A DNA stretch of 64,000 bases, taken from positions 395,745 through 459,744 of the forward strand of contig NZ_PUDR01000002.1 of the NCBI RefSeq assembly GCF_003012935.1. The letters are read 5' to 3'. Of this stretch, positions 1 through 7,361 are shown one piece after another. The translations under genes were made by a program, and so were the position numbers. Numbering within the stretch: position 1 is the stretch's first letter; each line of letters begins with the position of its first letter. The stretch is from Pannonibacter carbonis (lineage in GTDB: Bacteria; Pseudomonadota; Alphaproteobacteria; Rhizobiales; Stappiaceae). The notes under the pieces were generated by a model. The model searched no databases and was not told where the DNA came from. It saw only the letters and a list, made by a program, of their open reading frames with translations.

Positions 1-486
1 AATGCCGGCCGGCCGCTGCTGCTGGAAGGCGGACTGGACTGGCGCCCGATGGGCCTGACGCCCAAGGACATGGATTTCATCGATGCCAAGCGCGAGGCGG
101 CGCGCGAGATCGCGCTGGCCTTCGGTGTGTCGCCGATGCTGATCGGCATTCCCGGCGACAACACCTTTGCCAATTACCAGGAAGCCAATCGGGCGTTCTG
201 GCGCCAGACCGTGCTGCCGCTTGTGCGGCGGACGGCGCTGAGCCTGTCGAACTGGCTGGCCCCGGCCTATGGCGCGCCGCTGCGGCTGGAACCGGACGCC
301 GATGCCATCGAGGCGCTGTCGCCGGAGCGCGAGGCCCTGTGGCGGCGCGTGGGGGCGGCGGACTTCCTGTCCGAGGACGAGAAGCGGGCGGCGGTGGGCT
401 ATGGCCGCCGCGCCGGGCCAGACGAGGCAGCAGGGCAGGGCGAAACCGCAGGGCAGGGCGACGCAGCAGGGCAGGGCAATGTCTGA
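1..486 (+). CDS. GTA/phage portal protein, C-terminal part (HK97 family, g3-like)
   Basis: This reading frame is open from the first base, so the gene starts upstream of the window. The visible 161 residues carry the HK97-type portal C-terminal half, including GLTPKDMDF, a FGVSP stretch and NYQEANRAFW, all typical of portals of phages and gene transfer agents. The portal forms the ring through which DNA enters and leaves the head and to which the tail is joined. The last 25 residues are a low-complexity GQG repeat (bases about 429-478). The stop overlaps the next start (ATGTCTGA). Family call is firm; the terminase and other upstream GTA genes are outside the window. Confidence 0.93.
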   Translation, partial: NAGRPLLLEGGLDWRPMGLTPKDMDFIDAKREAAREIALAFGVSPMLIGIPGDNTFANYQEANRAFWRQTVLPLVRRTALSLSNWLAPAYGAPLRLEPDADAIEALSPEREALWRRVGAADFLSEDEKRAAVGYGRRAGPDEAAGQGETAGQGDAAGQGNV

Positions 487-676
487 GGCGGTCCTCACCG
501 CCGTCGTCGAACGCGGCGACCTGGCCCATCTGGCGCTGCTGCTGTGGGCGGGATCGGCCTCGGCTTTGGCCGGGCTGCTGCTGAAGGAACTGTCCGCCTC
601 GAACCGGCGCTTCAGCCAGTTCGTGGACGAGATCGAGCGCTTGAATCAGATCTTCAACGACCATGACGGCGGCTGA
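479..676 (+). CDS. Small membrane protein in the GTA g3.5 position
   Basis: A 65-residue protein whose ATG overlaps the portal stop. It has one hydrophobic segment (about residues 17-33, LALLLWAGSASALAGLLL) followed by a charged helix with QFVDEIERLNQIFND. In the model gene transfer agent of Rhodobacter a small gene of unknown role also lies between portal and protease, and the position here is the same. Function is not known. The tight overlap and intact frame support a real gene. Confidence 0.7.
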   Translation: MSEAVLTAVVERGDLAHLALLLWAGSASALAGLLLKELSASNRRFSQFVDEIERLNQIFNDHDGG

Positions 677-700
677 AGAGCCGGGTCCAAGCGATTCAGA

Positions 701-742
701 AGACTCAAGAAACGGCGCCGCAGACTCAAGAAACGGCGCCGC
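701..742 (+). repeat. Tandem duplication of a 21-bp unit
   Basis: Two exact adjacent copies (701-721 and 722-742), each beginning AGACTCAAGAAACGGCG, lie just after the small membrane gene. The region is non-coding as far as can be seen; the next Shine-Dalgarno is at about 815. It may be a simple replication-slippage duplication. Confidence 0.9.
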
Positions 743-828
743 GTGACGTTTCGCGATGAAGCGCCGGGCTCGCCTGCCGCATGAAGCGGGCAAGCCGGAC
801 TCAGAACCTCGACAAGGAGAGCCAAGTC

Positions 829-1017
829 ATGACGGACACAGGCCTTTTGGCCCGTGGCGGGGCGATGACGCCTGCCCGCAGCCTGACCTTGAACCTGAAC
901 CGCAGACCCATGCCGCAGGCCCGGCCCGCGCGGGTGTTTGCCGCCTTTGCCGCGACGTTGCAGCGGCTTGGCCAGATCACGGACCAGACGCCAAGCAATC
1001 GGGATGCAGCGCGATGA
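829..1017 (+). CDS. Small hypothetical protein preceding the prohead protease
   Basis: A 62-residue frame with a strong Shine-Dalgarno (AAGGAG at about 814-819) before its ATG and a stop that overlaps the protease start (ATGA at 1014-1017), which suggests translational coupling. The protein is basic with short hydrophobic patches (ARVFAAFAATLQRL). I do not recognise the family. Support is the ribosome site and overlap; it could instead be a leader peptide that delivers ribosomes to the protease gene. Confidence 0.55.
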   Translation: MTDTGLLARGGAMTPARSLTLNLNRRPMPQARPARVFAAFAATLQRLGQITDQTPSNRDAAR

Positions 1018-1442
1018 CCCGCTTTGCCGGATACGCCAGCGTGTTCCATCAGCCCGATGGCGCAGGCGATGTGGTGCTGCCGGGCGCCTTTGCCCGCTCG
1101 CTCGCCCGGCGCGGGTCTGCGGCCTTGCGGATGCTGTGGCAGCACGACCGGATGCAGCCCATCGGCATCTGGGAGAAGGCGCGCGAGGACGCGCACGGCC
1201 TCTATGTGACCGGACGGCTGCTCACCGGTGTGGCCGCGGCGCGCGAGGCGGCGGAGCTGATCAGCGCCGGGGCGCTGGACGGCCTCTCCATCGGCTTTCG
1301 CGCCCTGGCGGCCGTCAAGGGTGAGGGCGGTGTCCGCCGGCACCTCACCGAAATCGACCTTTGGGAAGTGTCGCTGGTGACCTTTCCCGAACACCCGGCA
1401 GCACGGCTGACGCCACTGCCGGCGGAGACCGCGGCGCGATGA
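1014..1442 (+). CDS. GTA prohead protease (HK97 family, g4-like)
   Basis: 142 residues beginning MTRFAGYASVF, with the family features LPGAFARSL, MLWQHD and, near the C-terminus, EIDLWEVSLVTFP. This is the serine-type prohead protease that matures the capsid scaffold or N-terminus during head assembly. The usual catalytic His sits in LWQHD and the usual Ser in LDGLSIGF. The ATG at 1014 is chosen because the frame upstream lacks family similarity and the start overlaps the stop of the small upstream gene. The capsid gene follows within 45 bases. Confidence 0.93.
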   Translation: MTRFAGYASVFHQPDGAGDVVLPGAFARSLARRGSAALRMLWQHDRMQPIGIWEKAREDAHGLYVTGRLLTGVAAAREAAELISAGALDGLSIGFRALAAVKGEGGVRRHLTEIDLWEVSLVTFPEHPAARLTPLPAETAAR

Positions 1443-1485
1443 GCCGCCGCCCGAGATCATGCCCCTGCCCAACGCGGAGACAGCG

Positions 1486-2724
1486 ATGAACGAGATGATG
1501 CTTGAGACCAAGGCCTATGGACTGGAGCCGCGCCAGGCGCTGGACGACCTGCAGTCGGCCTTTGCCGCCTACCGAGATGCCAATGACACGCGGCTGGCCG
1601 AACTGGAGACGCGCGGCAGCGCGGATGTGGTGACGCTGGACAAGCTGAACCGGCTGGATGCGGCACTCGACAAGACGCAGCGCCGGCTGGACGAACTGAC
1701 CCTGAAGGCCCGGCGGCCGGAACTCTCCGGCGAGACGCCGCGCAATGGCGCCGGGCTGGAGCACAAGGCGGCGTTTGACGCCTACATGCGCGAGGGACGC
1801 GACGACGGGCTGAAGGCGCTGGAGATGAAGGCGCTGTCGATCGGCTCCAACCCGGATGGCGGCTTCCTGGTGCCGGCGGAGACGGAAAGCGGCATTCTCA
1901 TGCGGCTGGCGAACGTGTCGCCGATCCGCGCCATTGCCGGCAACCGGCAGGTGTCGGGCAGCGTGTTCAAGAAGCCCTATTCCCTGACCGGGCCGCAGTC
2001 CGGCTGGGTGGGCGAGACCGCTGCACGGCCGCAGACCAACAGCCAGACGCTGGCGGAGCTGACCTTCCCGACCATGGAACTCTATGCCATGCCCTCGGCC
2101 ACCTCGGCGCTGCTGGATGATGCGGCCGTGGACGTGGACGCCTGGATCGCGGAAGAGATCGAGATGGTCTTTGCCGAGCAGGAGGGGACGGCCTTCGTCA
2201 ACGGCGACGGCATCAACAAGCCGACCGGCTTCCTGTCGGTGCCGCGTGTTGCCGATGCCTCCTGGGCCTGGGGGTCGCTTGGCACGCTGAACACGGGCGT
2301 GGCCGGCAATTTCGCCGCGACCAACCCGGGCGACAAGCTGATCGACCTCATCTATTCGCTGCGCGCCGGATACCGCCAGAACGCCCGCTTTGTCATGAAC
2401 CGCCGCACCCAAGCGGCGGTGCGCAAGATGAAGGACGCCGACGGCAACTACATCTGGCAGCCGCCGGCGAGCGCCGGTGCCCCGGCGACGCTGATCAACT
2501 TCCCCGTTACCGAGGCCGAAGCGATGCCCGACATCGCCGCCAACGCCGCCGCCATCGCCTTCGGCGACTTCCAGCGCGGCTATCTGGTGGTCGACCGCCA
2601 GGGCGTGCGCATCCTGCGCGACCCCTATTCCGCCAAGCCCTACGTGCTCTTCTACACGACCAAGCGTGTCGGCGGCGGTGTGCAGGACTTCGCCGCGATC
2701 AAGCTGCTGGTGTTCGCGGTGTAG
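1486..2724 (+). CDS. GTA major capsid protein (HK97 family, g5-like)
   Basis: 412 residues from ATG 1486, which has GGAGA six bases upstream; an in-frame ATG at 1459 would add nine residues. Residues about 10-90 are a charged coiled-coil delta domain with LDKLNRLDAALDKTQRRLDE, normally cleaved by the prohead protease. The rest is the HK97 fold, with GGFLVPAETE at the start of the mature region, NGDGINKPTGFL and FGDFQRGYLVVDR. Length matches GTA capsids (about 400 residues). The gene is intact and is followed by a repeat-filled gap rather than an immediate overlap. Confidence 0.96.
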   Translation: MNEMMLETKAYGLEPRQALDDLQSAFAAYRDANDTRLAELETRGSADVVTLDKLNRLDAALDKTQRRLDELTLKARRPELSGETPRNGAGLEHKAAFDAYMREGRDDGLKALEMKALSIGSNPDGGFLVPAETESGILMRLANVSPIRAIAGNRQVSGSVFKKPYSLTGPQSGWVGETAARPQTNSQTLAELTFPTMELYAMPSATSALLDDAAVDVDAWIAEEIEMVFAEQEGTAFVNGDGINKPTGFLSVPRVADASWAWGSLGTLNTGVAGNFAATNPGDKLIDLIYSLRAGYRQNARFVMNRRTQAAVRKMKDADGNYIWQPPASAGAPATLINFPVTEAEAMPDIAANAAAIAFGDFQRGYLVVDRQGVRILRDPYSAKPYVLFYTTKRVGGGVQDFAAIKLLVFAV

Positions 2725-2806
2725 GGGGGAGGGGGAGCCTCCAATCCTGTTCTAGTTCGAGCCGAACCGCCCCACTCCCAAGCCTATGCGGTTTGCGCCC
2801 GCATCC

Positions 2807-2938
2807 CCCCCCACCCCCACCCCCTCCCCACGAGGGGGAGGGGGGCGGAAGCGCCTACCGGATTGAACAACTGCACCAACTGCTGCCGAGGCCTTTCAGC
2901 TTCCCTCCCCCTCGTGGGGAGGGGGTGGGGGTGGGGGG
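2807..2938. repeat. Long inverted repeat, 36-bp perfect arms, in the capsid/connector gap
   Basis: Arms at 2807-2842 and 2903-2938 are exact reverse complements, extremely skewed (C-rich left, G-rich right), and separated by 60 bases. Each arm also holds a short internal CTCCCC/GGGGAG hairpin. The unit looks like a dispersed intergenic palindromic repeat, not a gene. It may attenuate or process the transcript downstream of the capsid gene, which would raise capsid yield over later genes; that is inference. The 272-base gap 2725-2996 holds no other feature. Confidence 0.9.
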
Positions 2939-2996
2939 CTTCGGTCTTGCTGCATGACGACTACACTTAAGAAAAAATTCCTGACAAGAGGTGGCC

Positions 2997-3566
2997 ATGA
3001 CACATTGGCTGACGAGCGCGCCGGCGGTGGAGCCGGTGACGCTGGCGGAGCTTCGGGCCCAGCTGAGGCTGGTGCAGACCGAGGAAGACGGATTGCTTGC
3101 CAGCCTGATCAAGGCCGCGCGCGAGCATGTGGAACAGGTGACGCGGCGGGCGCTGATCACGCAGGGCTGGCGCATCGCGCTGGACGGCTGGCCAGCGGGA
3201 CGCATCCTGCGGCTGCCGCTGGCCCCGGTGCTGTCGGTGACGGCGGTGACGGTCTATGGCGCGGACGGCATGCCGGTGACGCTGGCCCCTGCCGCCTGGA
3301 CGCTCCGGCGCGGCACGGAGCCGGCGCGGCTGGTGGTGGCGCCGGACATGGGCTCCGGGGTGGAGCCGGTGAACGGGCTCGAGATCGACTTCACGGCTGG
3401 ATACGGGGCTTCCCCGGCCGATGTGCCGGAGCCGTTGCGGCAGGCGGTGCGCATGCTGGCCGCGCATTGGTACGAGCACAGGGAAGCCGGGACGGACCTT
3501 GCCATGGCGAGCCTGCCGTACGGTCTCGACCGGCTCTTGATGCCGTTCCGGATGCCGCTGCTGTGA
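2997..3566 (+). CDS. GTA head-tail connector (gp6/PhiE125 gp8 family, g6-like)
   Basis: 189 residues. The ATG at 2997 is preferred over the in-frame GTG at 2991 because AAGAGGTG lies immediately upstream with normal spacing. The pattern TLAELRAQLRL near the N-terminus, then LIKAAREHVEQVTRRAL and LEIDFTAGYG, is typical of the head-completion proteins that stack under the portal. The stop overlaps the next start (GTGA). Confidence 0.9.
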   Translation: MTHWLTSAPAVEPVTLAELRAQLRLVQTEEDGLLASLIKAAREHVEQVTRRALITQGWRIALDGWPAGRILRLPLAPVLSVTAVTVYGADGMPVTLAPAAWTLRRGTEPARLVVAPDMGSGVEPVNGLEIDFTAGYGASPADVPEPLRQAVRMLAAHWYEHREAGTDLAMASLPYGLDRLLMPFRMPLL

Positions 3567-3886
3567 GCGGTGCGGGAGCCTATCGGCTGTCCGTCCGCCT
3601 GTGGCGACCGGAGCTGAGCGTGGCGGCAAGCGGGCAGGCCACGGCAGGGTTTACCGACATCGGTATCGACTTCGCGCAATTGACCGGCCTGTTGCAGGGC
3701 GAGGCCGTCGCGGCCGGGCGGCTCAGCGGCACGGCCACCCACCGCATGACCCTGCGCTTTCGCGCTGATGTGAGCGGCGGCTGGAAGGTGACGGTGGACG
3801 CCCGCAGCTTCCGGGTGCTGACCGCAAGGGACCGCGATGGCGGCCGGCGGCAGGTGGAGCTGATGCTTGAGGAGGAACCGGCATGA
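3563..3886 (+). CDS. GTA head-tail adaptor (g7-like)
   Basis: 107 residues from a GTG that overlaps the previous stop. It shows the head-closure pattern, with LRLSVRLWRPE-type N-terminal strands, HRMTLRFRADV and FRVLTARDRDGGRR near the C-terminus. Known of the family: it seals the connector and docks the tail. The stop overlaps the following ATG (ATGA). Assigned partly by position between g6-like and g8-like genes. Confidence 0.82.
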   Translation: MSGAGAYRLSVRLWRPELSVAASGQATAGFTDIGIDFAQLTGLLQGEAVAAGRLSGTATHRMTLRFRADVSGGWKVTVDARSFRVLTARDRDGGRRQVELMLEEEPA

Positions 3887-4284
3887 GCCATGGGTTGAAC
3901 CTGCGCAGCGCGGTCCTGACGAGACTGTCGGCGACGCCGGCGCTGCTGACATTGCTGGGCGGTGCCAGGCTCTATGACGGGCCGCCGCGTGGACAGCCGC
4001 TGCCCTATCTGACGCTGGAGGCGCTGGCGAGCCGCCTGCTGGGCGGAACGATCAGCGACGGCGAGGAGCACGAGCTTGAGCTTGCCGTCTATTCGCGCGG
4101 GGCGAGCCGCGACGAGGCGATGGAGGCTCTGGTGCTGGCCGTGACCACGCTGGAGACGACCACCTTGACCATTACGGGCGCGAAGATGGTCTCGGTGCGG
4201 CGCATCGAGGTCACAAGCCGGCGCATGACGGACGGCCGCACCTGGCGGGCCGGCGCAAGGCTTCGCTGTGTGACTGAGCCGTAG
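3883..4284 (+). CDS. GTA tail completion protein, DUF3168 (g8-like)
   Basis: 133 residues with the DUF3168 pattern: LRSAVLTRLSATPAL at the start, GPPRGQPLPYLTLE, and EHELELAVYSRGASRDEAMEAL (split here as EHELELAVYS and RGASRDEAMEAL). Members form the tail terminator that caps the tube and joins the head connector. The ATG overlaps the previous stop by four bases. A 262-base gap with an inverted repeat separates it from the tail tube gene. Confidence 0.9.
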   Translation: MSHGLNLRSAVLTRLSATPALLTLLGGARLYDGPPRGQPLPYLTLEALASRLLGGTISDGEEHELELAVYSRGASRDEAMEALVLAVTTLETTTLTITGAKMVSVRRIEVTSRRMTDGRTWRAGARLRCVTEP

Positions 4285-4298
4285 GTGTTTCCGTCCCC

Positions 4299-4449
4299 TC
4301 GTCGCTCCTGCGCAGGCAGGAGCCCAGTAGCCCCGGTTTCGGTTGGTGAGCTCGGCGTGTGGTTTCGAACGCGGGACTGGCGGGGTTTTTCCCGTGCGCT
4401 GCATTTGGCCGCCTCGGTTACTGGGCTCCTGCCTGCGCAGGAGCGACGA
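4299..4449. repeat. Inverted repeat, 31-bp perfect arms, in the g8/g9 gap
   Basis: Arms at 4299-4329 and 4419-4449 are exact reverse complements and carry a nested CTCCTG/CAGGAG hairpin. The type, ending in cgtcgctcctgcgcagg, looks like a dispersed mini-element of alphaproteobacterial intergenic DNA. Just beyond it (4441-4500) a further degenerate direct copy of GAGCGACGA followed by a G-run occurs. The gap 4285-4546 has no gene. Effects on transcript stability or termination are possible but not shown. Confidence 0.9.
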
Positions 4450-4546
4450 AGGAGGGGGGAGCGAGCGACGTTTTAGCCGGGAGCGACGAGGGAGGGGGCG
4501 AGACGATTGATGAATGACCTCAACTTGACAGACCGGGAGACTGGCC

Positions 4547-4960
4547 ATGGCGGCGCAACGTGGACGTGATCTGCTTTTGAAACTGGACCAGACCGGCAGC
4601 GGGTCGTTTCTGACGGTGGCGGGCTTGCGGGCGCGGCGCATTGCGCTGAGCGCTCCGGCGGTCGACATCACCAGCGCCGACAGCACCGGGCGCTGGCGGG
4701 AACTGCTGGACGGGGCAGGAACGCGGGCGGCCAGTATTTCCGGCTCGGGGATCTTTCGCGATCTCACCAGTGATGCGCAGGCGCGCACTCTTTTCTTTTC
4801 TGGCGAAATCCGCCGCTGGCAGGTGACGATCCCGAGTTTCGGCACCCTGGACGGGCCGTTCCAGATCACGGCGCTGGAATATGCCGGCCAGCATGACGGC
4901 GAGGTGACCTACGAGATGGCGCTGGAATCCGCTGGTGAACTGACCTTTACCGCAATCTGA
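4547..4960 (+). CDS. GTA major tail protein, TP901-1 family (g9-like)
   Basis: 137 residues with GGGAGA before the ATG. Family signatures are MAAQRGRDLLLKLD, a strand with VDITSADSTGRWRELLDGAG and EVTYEMALESAG near the C-terminus. It polymerises into the tail tube. It is the first gene after the inverted repeat and the start of an unbroken run of tail genes to 6118. Confidence 0.93.
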   Translation: MAAQRGRDLLLKLDQTGSGSFLTVAGLRARRIALSAPAVDITSADSTGRWRELLDGAGTRAASISGSGIFRDLTSDAQARTLFFSGEIRRWQVTIPSFGTLDGPFQITALEYAGQHDGEVTYEMALESAGELTFTAI

Positions 4961-4974
4961 GAAGGAAAACGGCG

Positions 4975-5319
4975 ATGGTGAACCGTCTGCGCGGAGAGAT
5001 TTCGGCCATGCTGGATGGCCGGGAATGGACGCTGGTGTTGACACTGGGCGCGCTGGCCGAGCTGGAGGCGGCCTTTGCGGTCGAGGATTTGAACGGGCTC
5101 GTCGAGCGGTTCGGATCCGGCCGGCTGTCGGCCCGCGATCTGGTCAGGGTGCTGGGGGCAGGCCTGCGCGGAGCCGGCCATGTGGTGAGCGATGATCAGG
5201 TGGCCTCGATGCGGGCGCCGGGCGGCGCACCGGGCTATGCCGCGATTGCGGCTGACCTGCTCAGGGTGACCTTTGGCACCGGTGAGGCGGGCGAGGAGGA
5301 CGCTGGCGCGCGCCCTTGA
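4975..5319 (+). CDS. GTA family protein, tail assembly chaperone (g10-like)
   Basis: 114 residues starting 15 bases after the tail tube gene. The pattern with GEISAMLDGREWTLVLTLG and ALAELEAAF matches the GTA-specific TAC family that sits between tail tube and tape measure genes. Chaperones here usually coat the tape measure protein during tail assembly. The stop overlaps the TTG start of the next gene. Confidence 0.88.
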   Translation: MVNRLRGEISAMLDGREWTLVLTLGALAELEAAFAVEDLNGLVERFGSGRLSARDLVRVLGAGLRGAGHVVSDDQVASMRAPGGAPGYAAIAADLLRVTFGTGEAGEEDAGARP

Positions 5320-5531
5320 GCAGGGCAAGGCCCGGATCGGCGGAGCCGTTTCCCTGGGACCTTGCCCTTTTTCTCGCGATGAACCGGCTGGGCTGGAGCC
5401 CGGCCATGACCTGGGCCGCGACGCCGCGCGAACTGGCGCTGGCGCTGGGGTTGACCCGGCGGGCGGCTGCCTTGAGCCGCAGGGATCTGGCCCGGCTGAT
5501 GACCGATTTTCCGGATGAGGGAGCGCCGTGA
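5316..5531 (+). CDS. Small phage tail assembly chaperone (g10.1-like)
   Basis: 71 residues from a TTG at 5316 that overlaps the previous stop. Contains FPWDLALFLAMNRLGWSP followed by TPRELALALG, the standard pattern of the small tail assembly chaperone of alphaproteobacterial GTAs. An ATG is absent near this position, so the rare start is needed. The stop overlaps the tape measure start. Confidence 0.85.
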   Translation: MSRARPGSAEPFPWDLALFLAMNRLGWSPAMTWAATPRELALALGLTRRAAALSRRDLARLMTDFPDEGAP

Positions 5532-6118
5532 TGGAGGATGACAGCGACAGCGGTCTGACCGGTGACATGGGCCGGATGAGCGCGCAGATGCAGGACATGA
5601 CCCGCTCAGCCGGCGAGTTCTCGCGCCTGATGAGCACGGGCCTGAAGGCGGCGCTGGTGGACGGCAAGGCGCTGGACAGCGTGATGAAGCAGATGGTGCT
5701 GAGCCTGTCCTCCCGCGTGCTGGGACAGGCGCTGAAGCCGCTCGACACGCTGGTCGGGTCGATGGCGGGGGGGCTGTTCGGGACAGACGGACTTTCGAGC
5801 CTGATCAGCGGCGGCGTGACGGCCTTCGCCGACGGAGGCGTGGTGGCTCAGCCGACCTTCTTTGGGCATTCGGGCGGCCTGGGCCTCATGGGCGAGGCCG
5901 GAGCCGAGGCAATCCTGCCGCTGGCGCGCGGAGCCGACGGGCGGCTGGGCGTGGCTATGTCAGGGGCCATGTCGGGGGGCGGTGCTGGCCCGGGCGCAGG
6001 AAGCGGGCCGGTGGTGGTGAACGTGACAACCCGGGATGCGGAAAGTTTCCGCAGGTCTGAGGCCCAGGTGTCGGCGTTGGTGGCCCGCGCCGTCGGACGG
6101 GGACGGCGCGGGCTCTAA
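5528..6118 (+). CDS. GTA tail tape measure protein (g11-like)
   Basis: 196 residues from GTG 5528 (overlapping the previous stop; ATG at 5531 is also possible). It is short, as in GTAs, and fits a very short tail. Visible features are an amphipathic N-terminal helix region, a Gly-rich centre with FADGGVV and GLMGEAGAEAILPLARG, and a C-terminal VVVNVTTRDAESFRRS segment, all standard for this family. It is followed not by g12 but by an antisense gene. Confidence 0.92.
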   Translation: MMEDDSDSGLTGDMGRMSAQMQDMTRSAGEFSRLMSTGLKAALVDGKALDSVMKQMVLSLSSRVLGQALKPLDTLVGSMAGGLFGTDGLSSLISGGVTAFADGGVVAQPTFFGHSGGLGLMGEAGAEAILPLARGADGRLGVAMSGAMSGGGAGPGAGSGPVVVNVTTRDAESFRRSEAQVSALVARAVGRGRRGL

Positions 6119-6140
6119 CACCGGCTTGAAGAGGAGGGGC

Positions 6141-6395
6141 TCAGGAGCCGGTGTTTTCCTCGGCGGCGAGCATGGCCGCGATCTGGTCTTTCAGGTGAAG
6201 GCGCTGCTTCTTGAGGGCCTCAAGGGCTTCGTCGGACGCGGGCGCAATGTCGGTCTCGATGCGATGAATCTCGCGGTTTACCTCGTGATACTCGTCAGAA
6301 AGCTTGACGAAATGCGCGCTGGACAGCTTCAGCGCGTGCAGCGCGTTGGCAGCTTCCGGGAACTCTTCGTGCAATTCGTGGGGAACGTGACTCAT
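6141..6395 (-). CDS. DUF465 / YdcH-like small coiled-coil protein, antisense inside the GTA cluster
   Basis: 84 residues with a strong AAGGAG before its ATG. The protein is an almost all-helical, heptad-rich hairpin with KLSSAHFVKLSDEYHEVNRE and LKKQRLHLKDQIAAML, matching the DUF465 (YdcH) family of small soluble coiled-coil proteins. Role unknown in the family. It lies on the opposite strand between the tape measure and g12, and its start region (6396-6491) diverges from g12, so g12 onward may have its own promoter there. Not part of the known GTA gene set. Confidence 0.88.
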   Translation of the reverse strand: MSHVPHELHEEFPEAANALHALKLSSAHFVKLSDEYHEVNREIHRIETDIAPASDEALEALKKQRLHLKDQIAAMLAAEENTGS

Positions 6396-6491
6396 GCGTC
6401 TTTACTCCTTGTTCGGACCGACCATGGCGGCAGTGGCCGTTCCGGTCCTTGAGAAAGATCAAACCGGACGCGAGATCGATGGGGGGACGCG

Positions 6492-7130
6492 ATGATTGCA
6501 TTTCTGGACGAGAGCTTTCCCTTGCCGATTGCTTTCGGATCCCGGGGTGGGCCGGAGCGGCGCACCGAGGTGGTGACGCTGGCCAGCGGCCGGGAGACGC
6601 GCAACGCACGCTGGGCCGACAGCCGCCGGCGGTATGATGCGGGCTCGGGCATCCGCTCGCTCGCCGACCTGCGCGCCGTCGTCGCCCTGTTCGAGCGGGC
6701 GCGGGGGCGAATGTCCGGGTTCCGCTTCCGCGATCCCTTCGACCACAGCTCGGCCCTGACCGGCGGCGCGCCGGGGGCGCTGAACGTTGCGCTCGGCACG
6801 GGAACGGGCAGCCGGACGCGCTATCCCCTGGTCAAGGTCTATGGCAGCGGACCGGCCGCCTATGCCCGGGTGATCGACCTGCCGGTGGCGGGCAGCCTGA
6901 AGCTGGCGGTGAATGGCACGGAGCTGCCACCGGGCGGCTTTTCCTTTGATACGGCGACGCGCGAGGTGGTGCTTGCGACACCGCCAGCGAATGGGGCGGT
7001 GGTGACGGCCGGGTTCCTGTTCGACGTGCCGGTGCGCTTCGACACGGACAGCCTGGACCTGAGCCTGACGCATTTTGAGGCCGGCGAGGCGCTGCATATC
7101 CCGCTGGTGGAGATCCGGTTGGGCGGCTGA
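6492..7130 (+). CDS. GTA distal tail protein, DUF2460 (g12-like)
   Basis: 212 residues starting MIAFLDESFPLPIAFG, with the DUF2460 hallmarks ETRNARW, GIRSLADLRAVVALFE and FRFRDPFDHSS. In the Rhodobacter GTA this is the distal tail ring at the tip of the tube. GGGGG lies before the ATG. It starts a second unbroken block of baseplate genes after the DUF465 insertion. Confidence 0.93.
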   Translation: MIAFLDESFPLPIAFGSRGGPERRTEVVTLASGRETRNARWADSRRRYDAGSGIRSLADLRAVVALFERARGRMSGFRFRDPFDHSSALTGGAPGALNVALGTGTGSRTRYPLVKVYGSGPAAYARVIDLPVAGSLKLAVNGTELPPGGFSFDTATREVVLATPPANGAVVTAGFLFDVPVRFDTDSLDLSLTHFEAGEALHIPLVEIRLGG

Positions 7131-7248
7131 GCGGGGGCTGGGCCGAATGACGGGCGGACCAAGACGCGGTGATCGCAACCTCGCATCCCGTTGAAATATC
7201 GAACTTTCATCTCGGCGGCTCCGTTCCTCGGGTGAGGTGACGGCATGG

Positions 7249-7271
7249 ATGCCATGATCAAGTCATGGCAT
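7249..7271. repeat. Perfect 9-bp stem hairpin upstream of g13
   Basis: ATGCCATGA (7249-7257) and TCATGGCAT (7263-7271) are exact reverse complements around a 5-base loop. It lies in the 231-base gap between g12 and g13 and about 90 bases before the g13 start. It could be an operator or an RNA hairpin; there is no T-run, so it is not a classical terminator. Confidence 0.6.
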
Positions 7272-7361
7272 GACCGCCGGGGGAAAGTGGGCGAAACCCA
7301 AGCTTCGAGCATCGGCAGGCCGCAAAGCGGCAACGCCATGGCGAAGGCAGGACCCAATCTC

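Noticed and set aside
429..478. Short-period repeat in the portal 3' end, examined as a possible CRISPR or attachment-site core.
   Set aside because: It is a coding GQG repeat of about 15-18 bases without spacers and stays in frame, so it is a low-complexity protein tail.
3580..4869. A 429-residue minus-strand frame across g7, g8 and g9.
   Set aside because: Low-complexity Arg/Pro/Ser product crossing three well-supported genes and an inverted repeat; a shadow frame.
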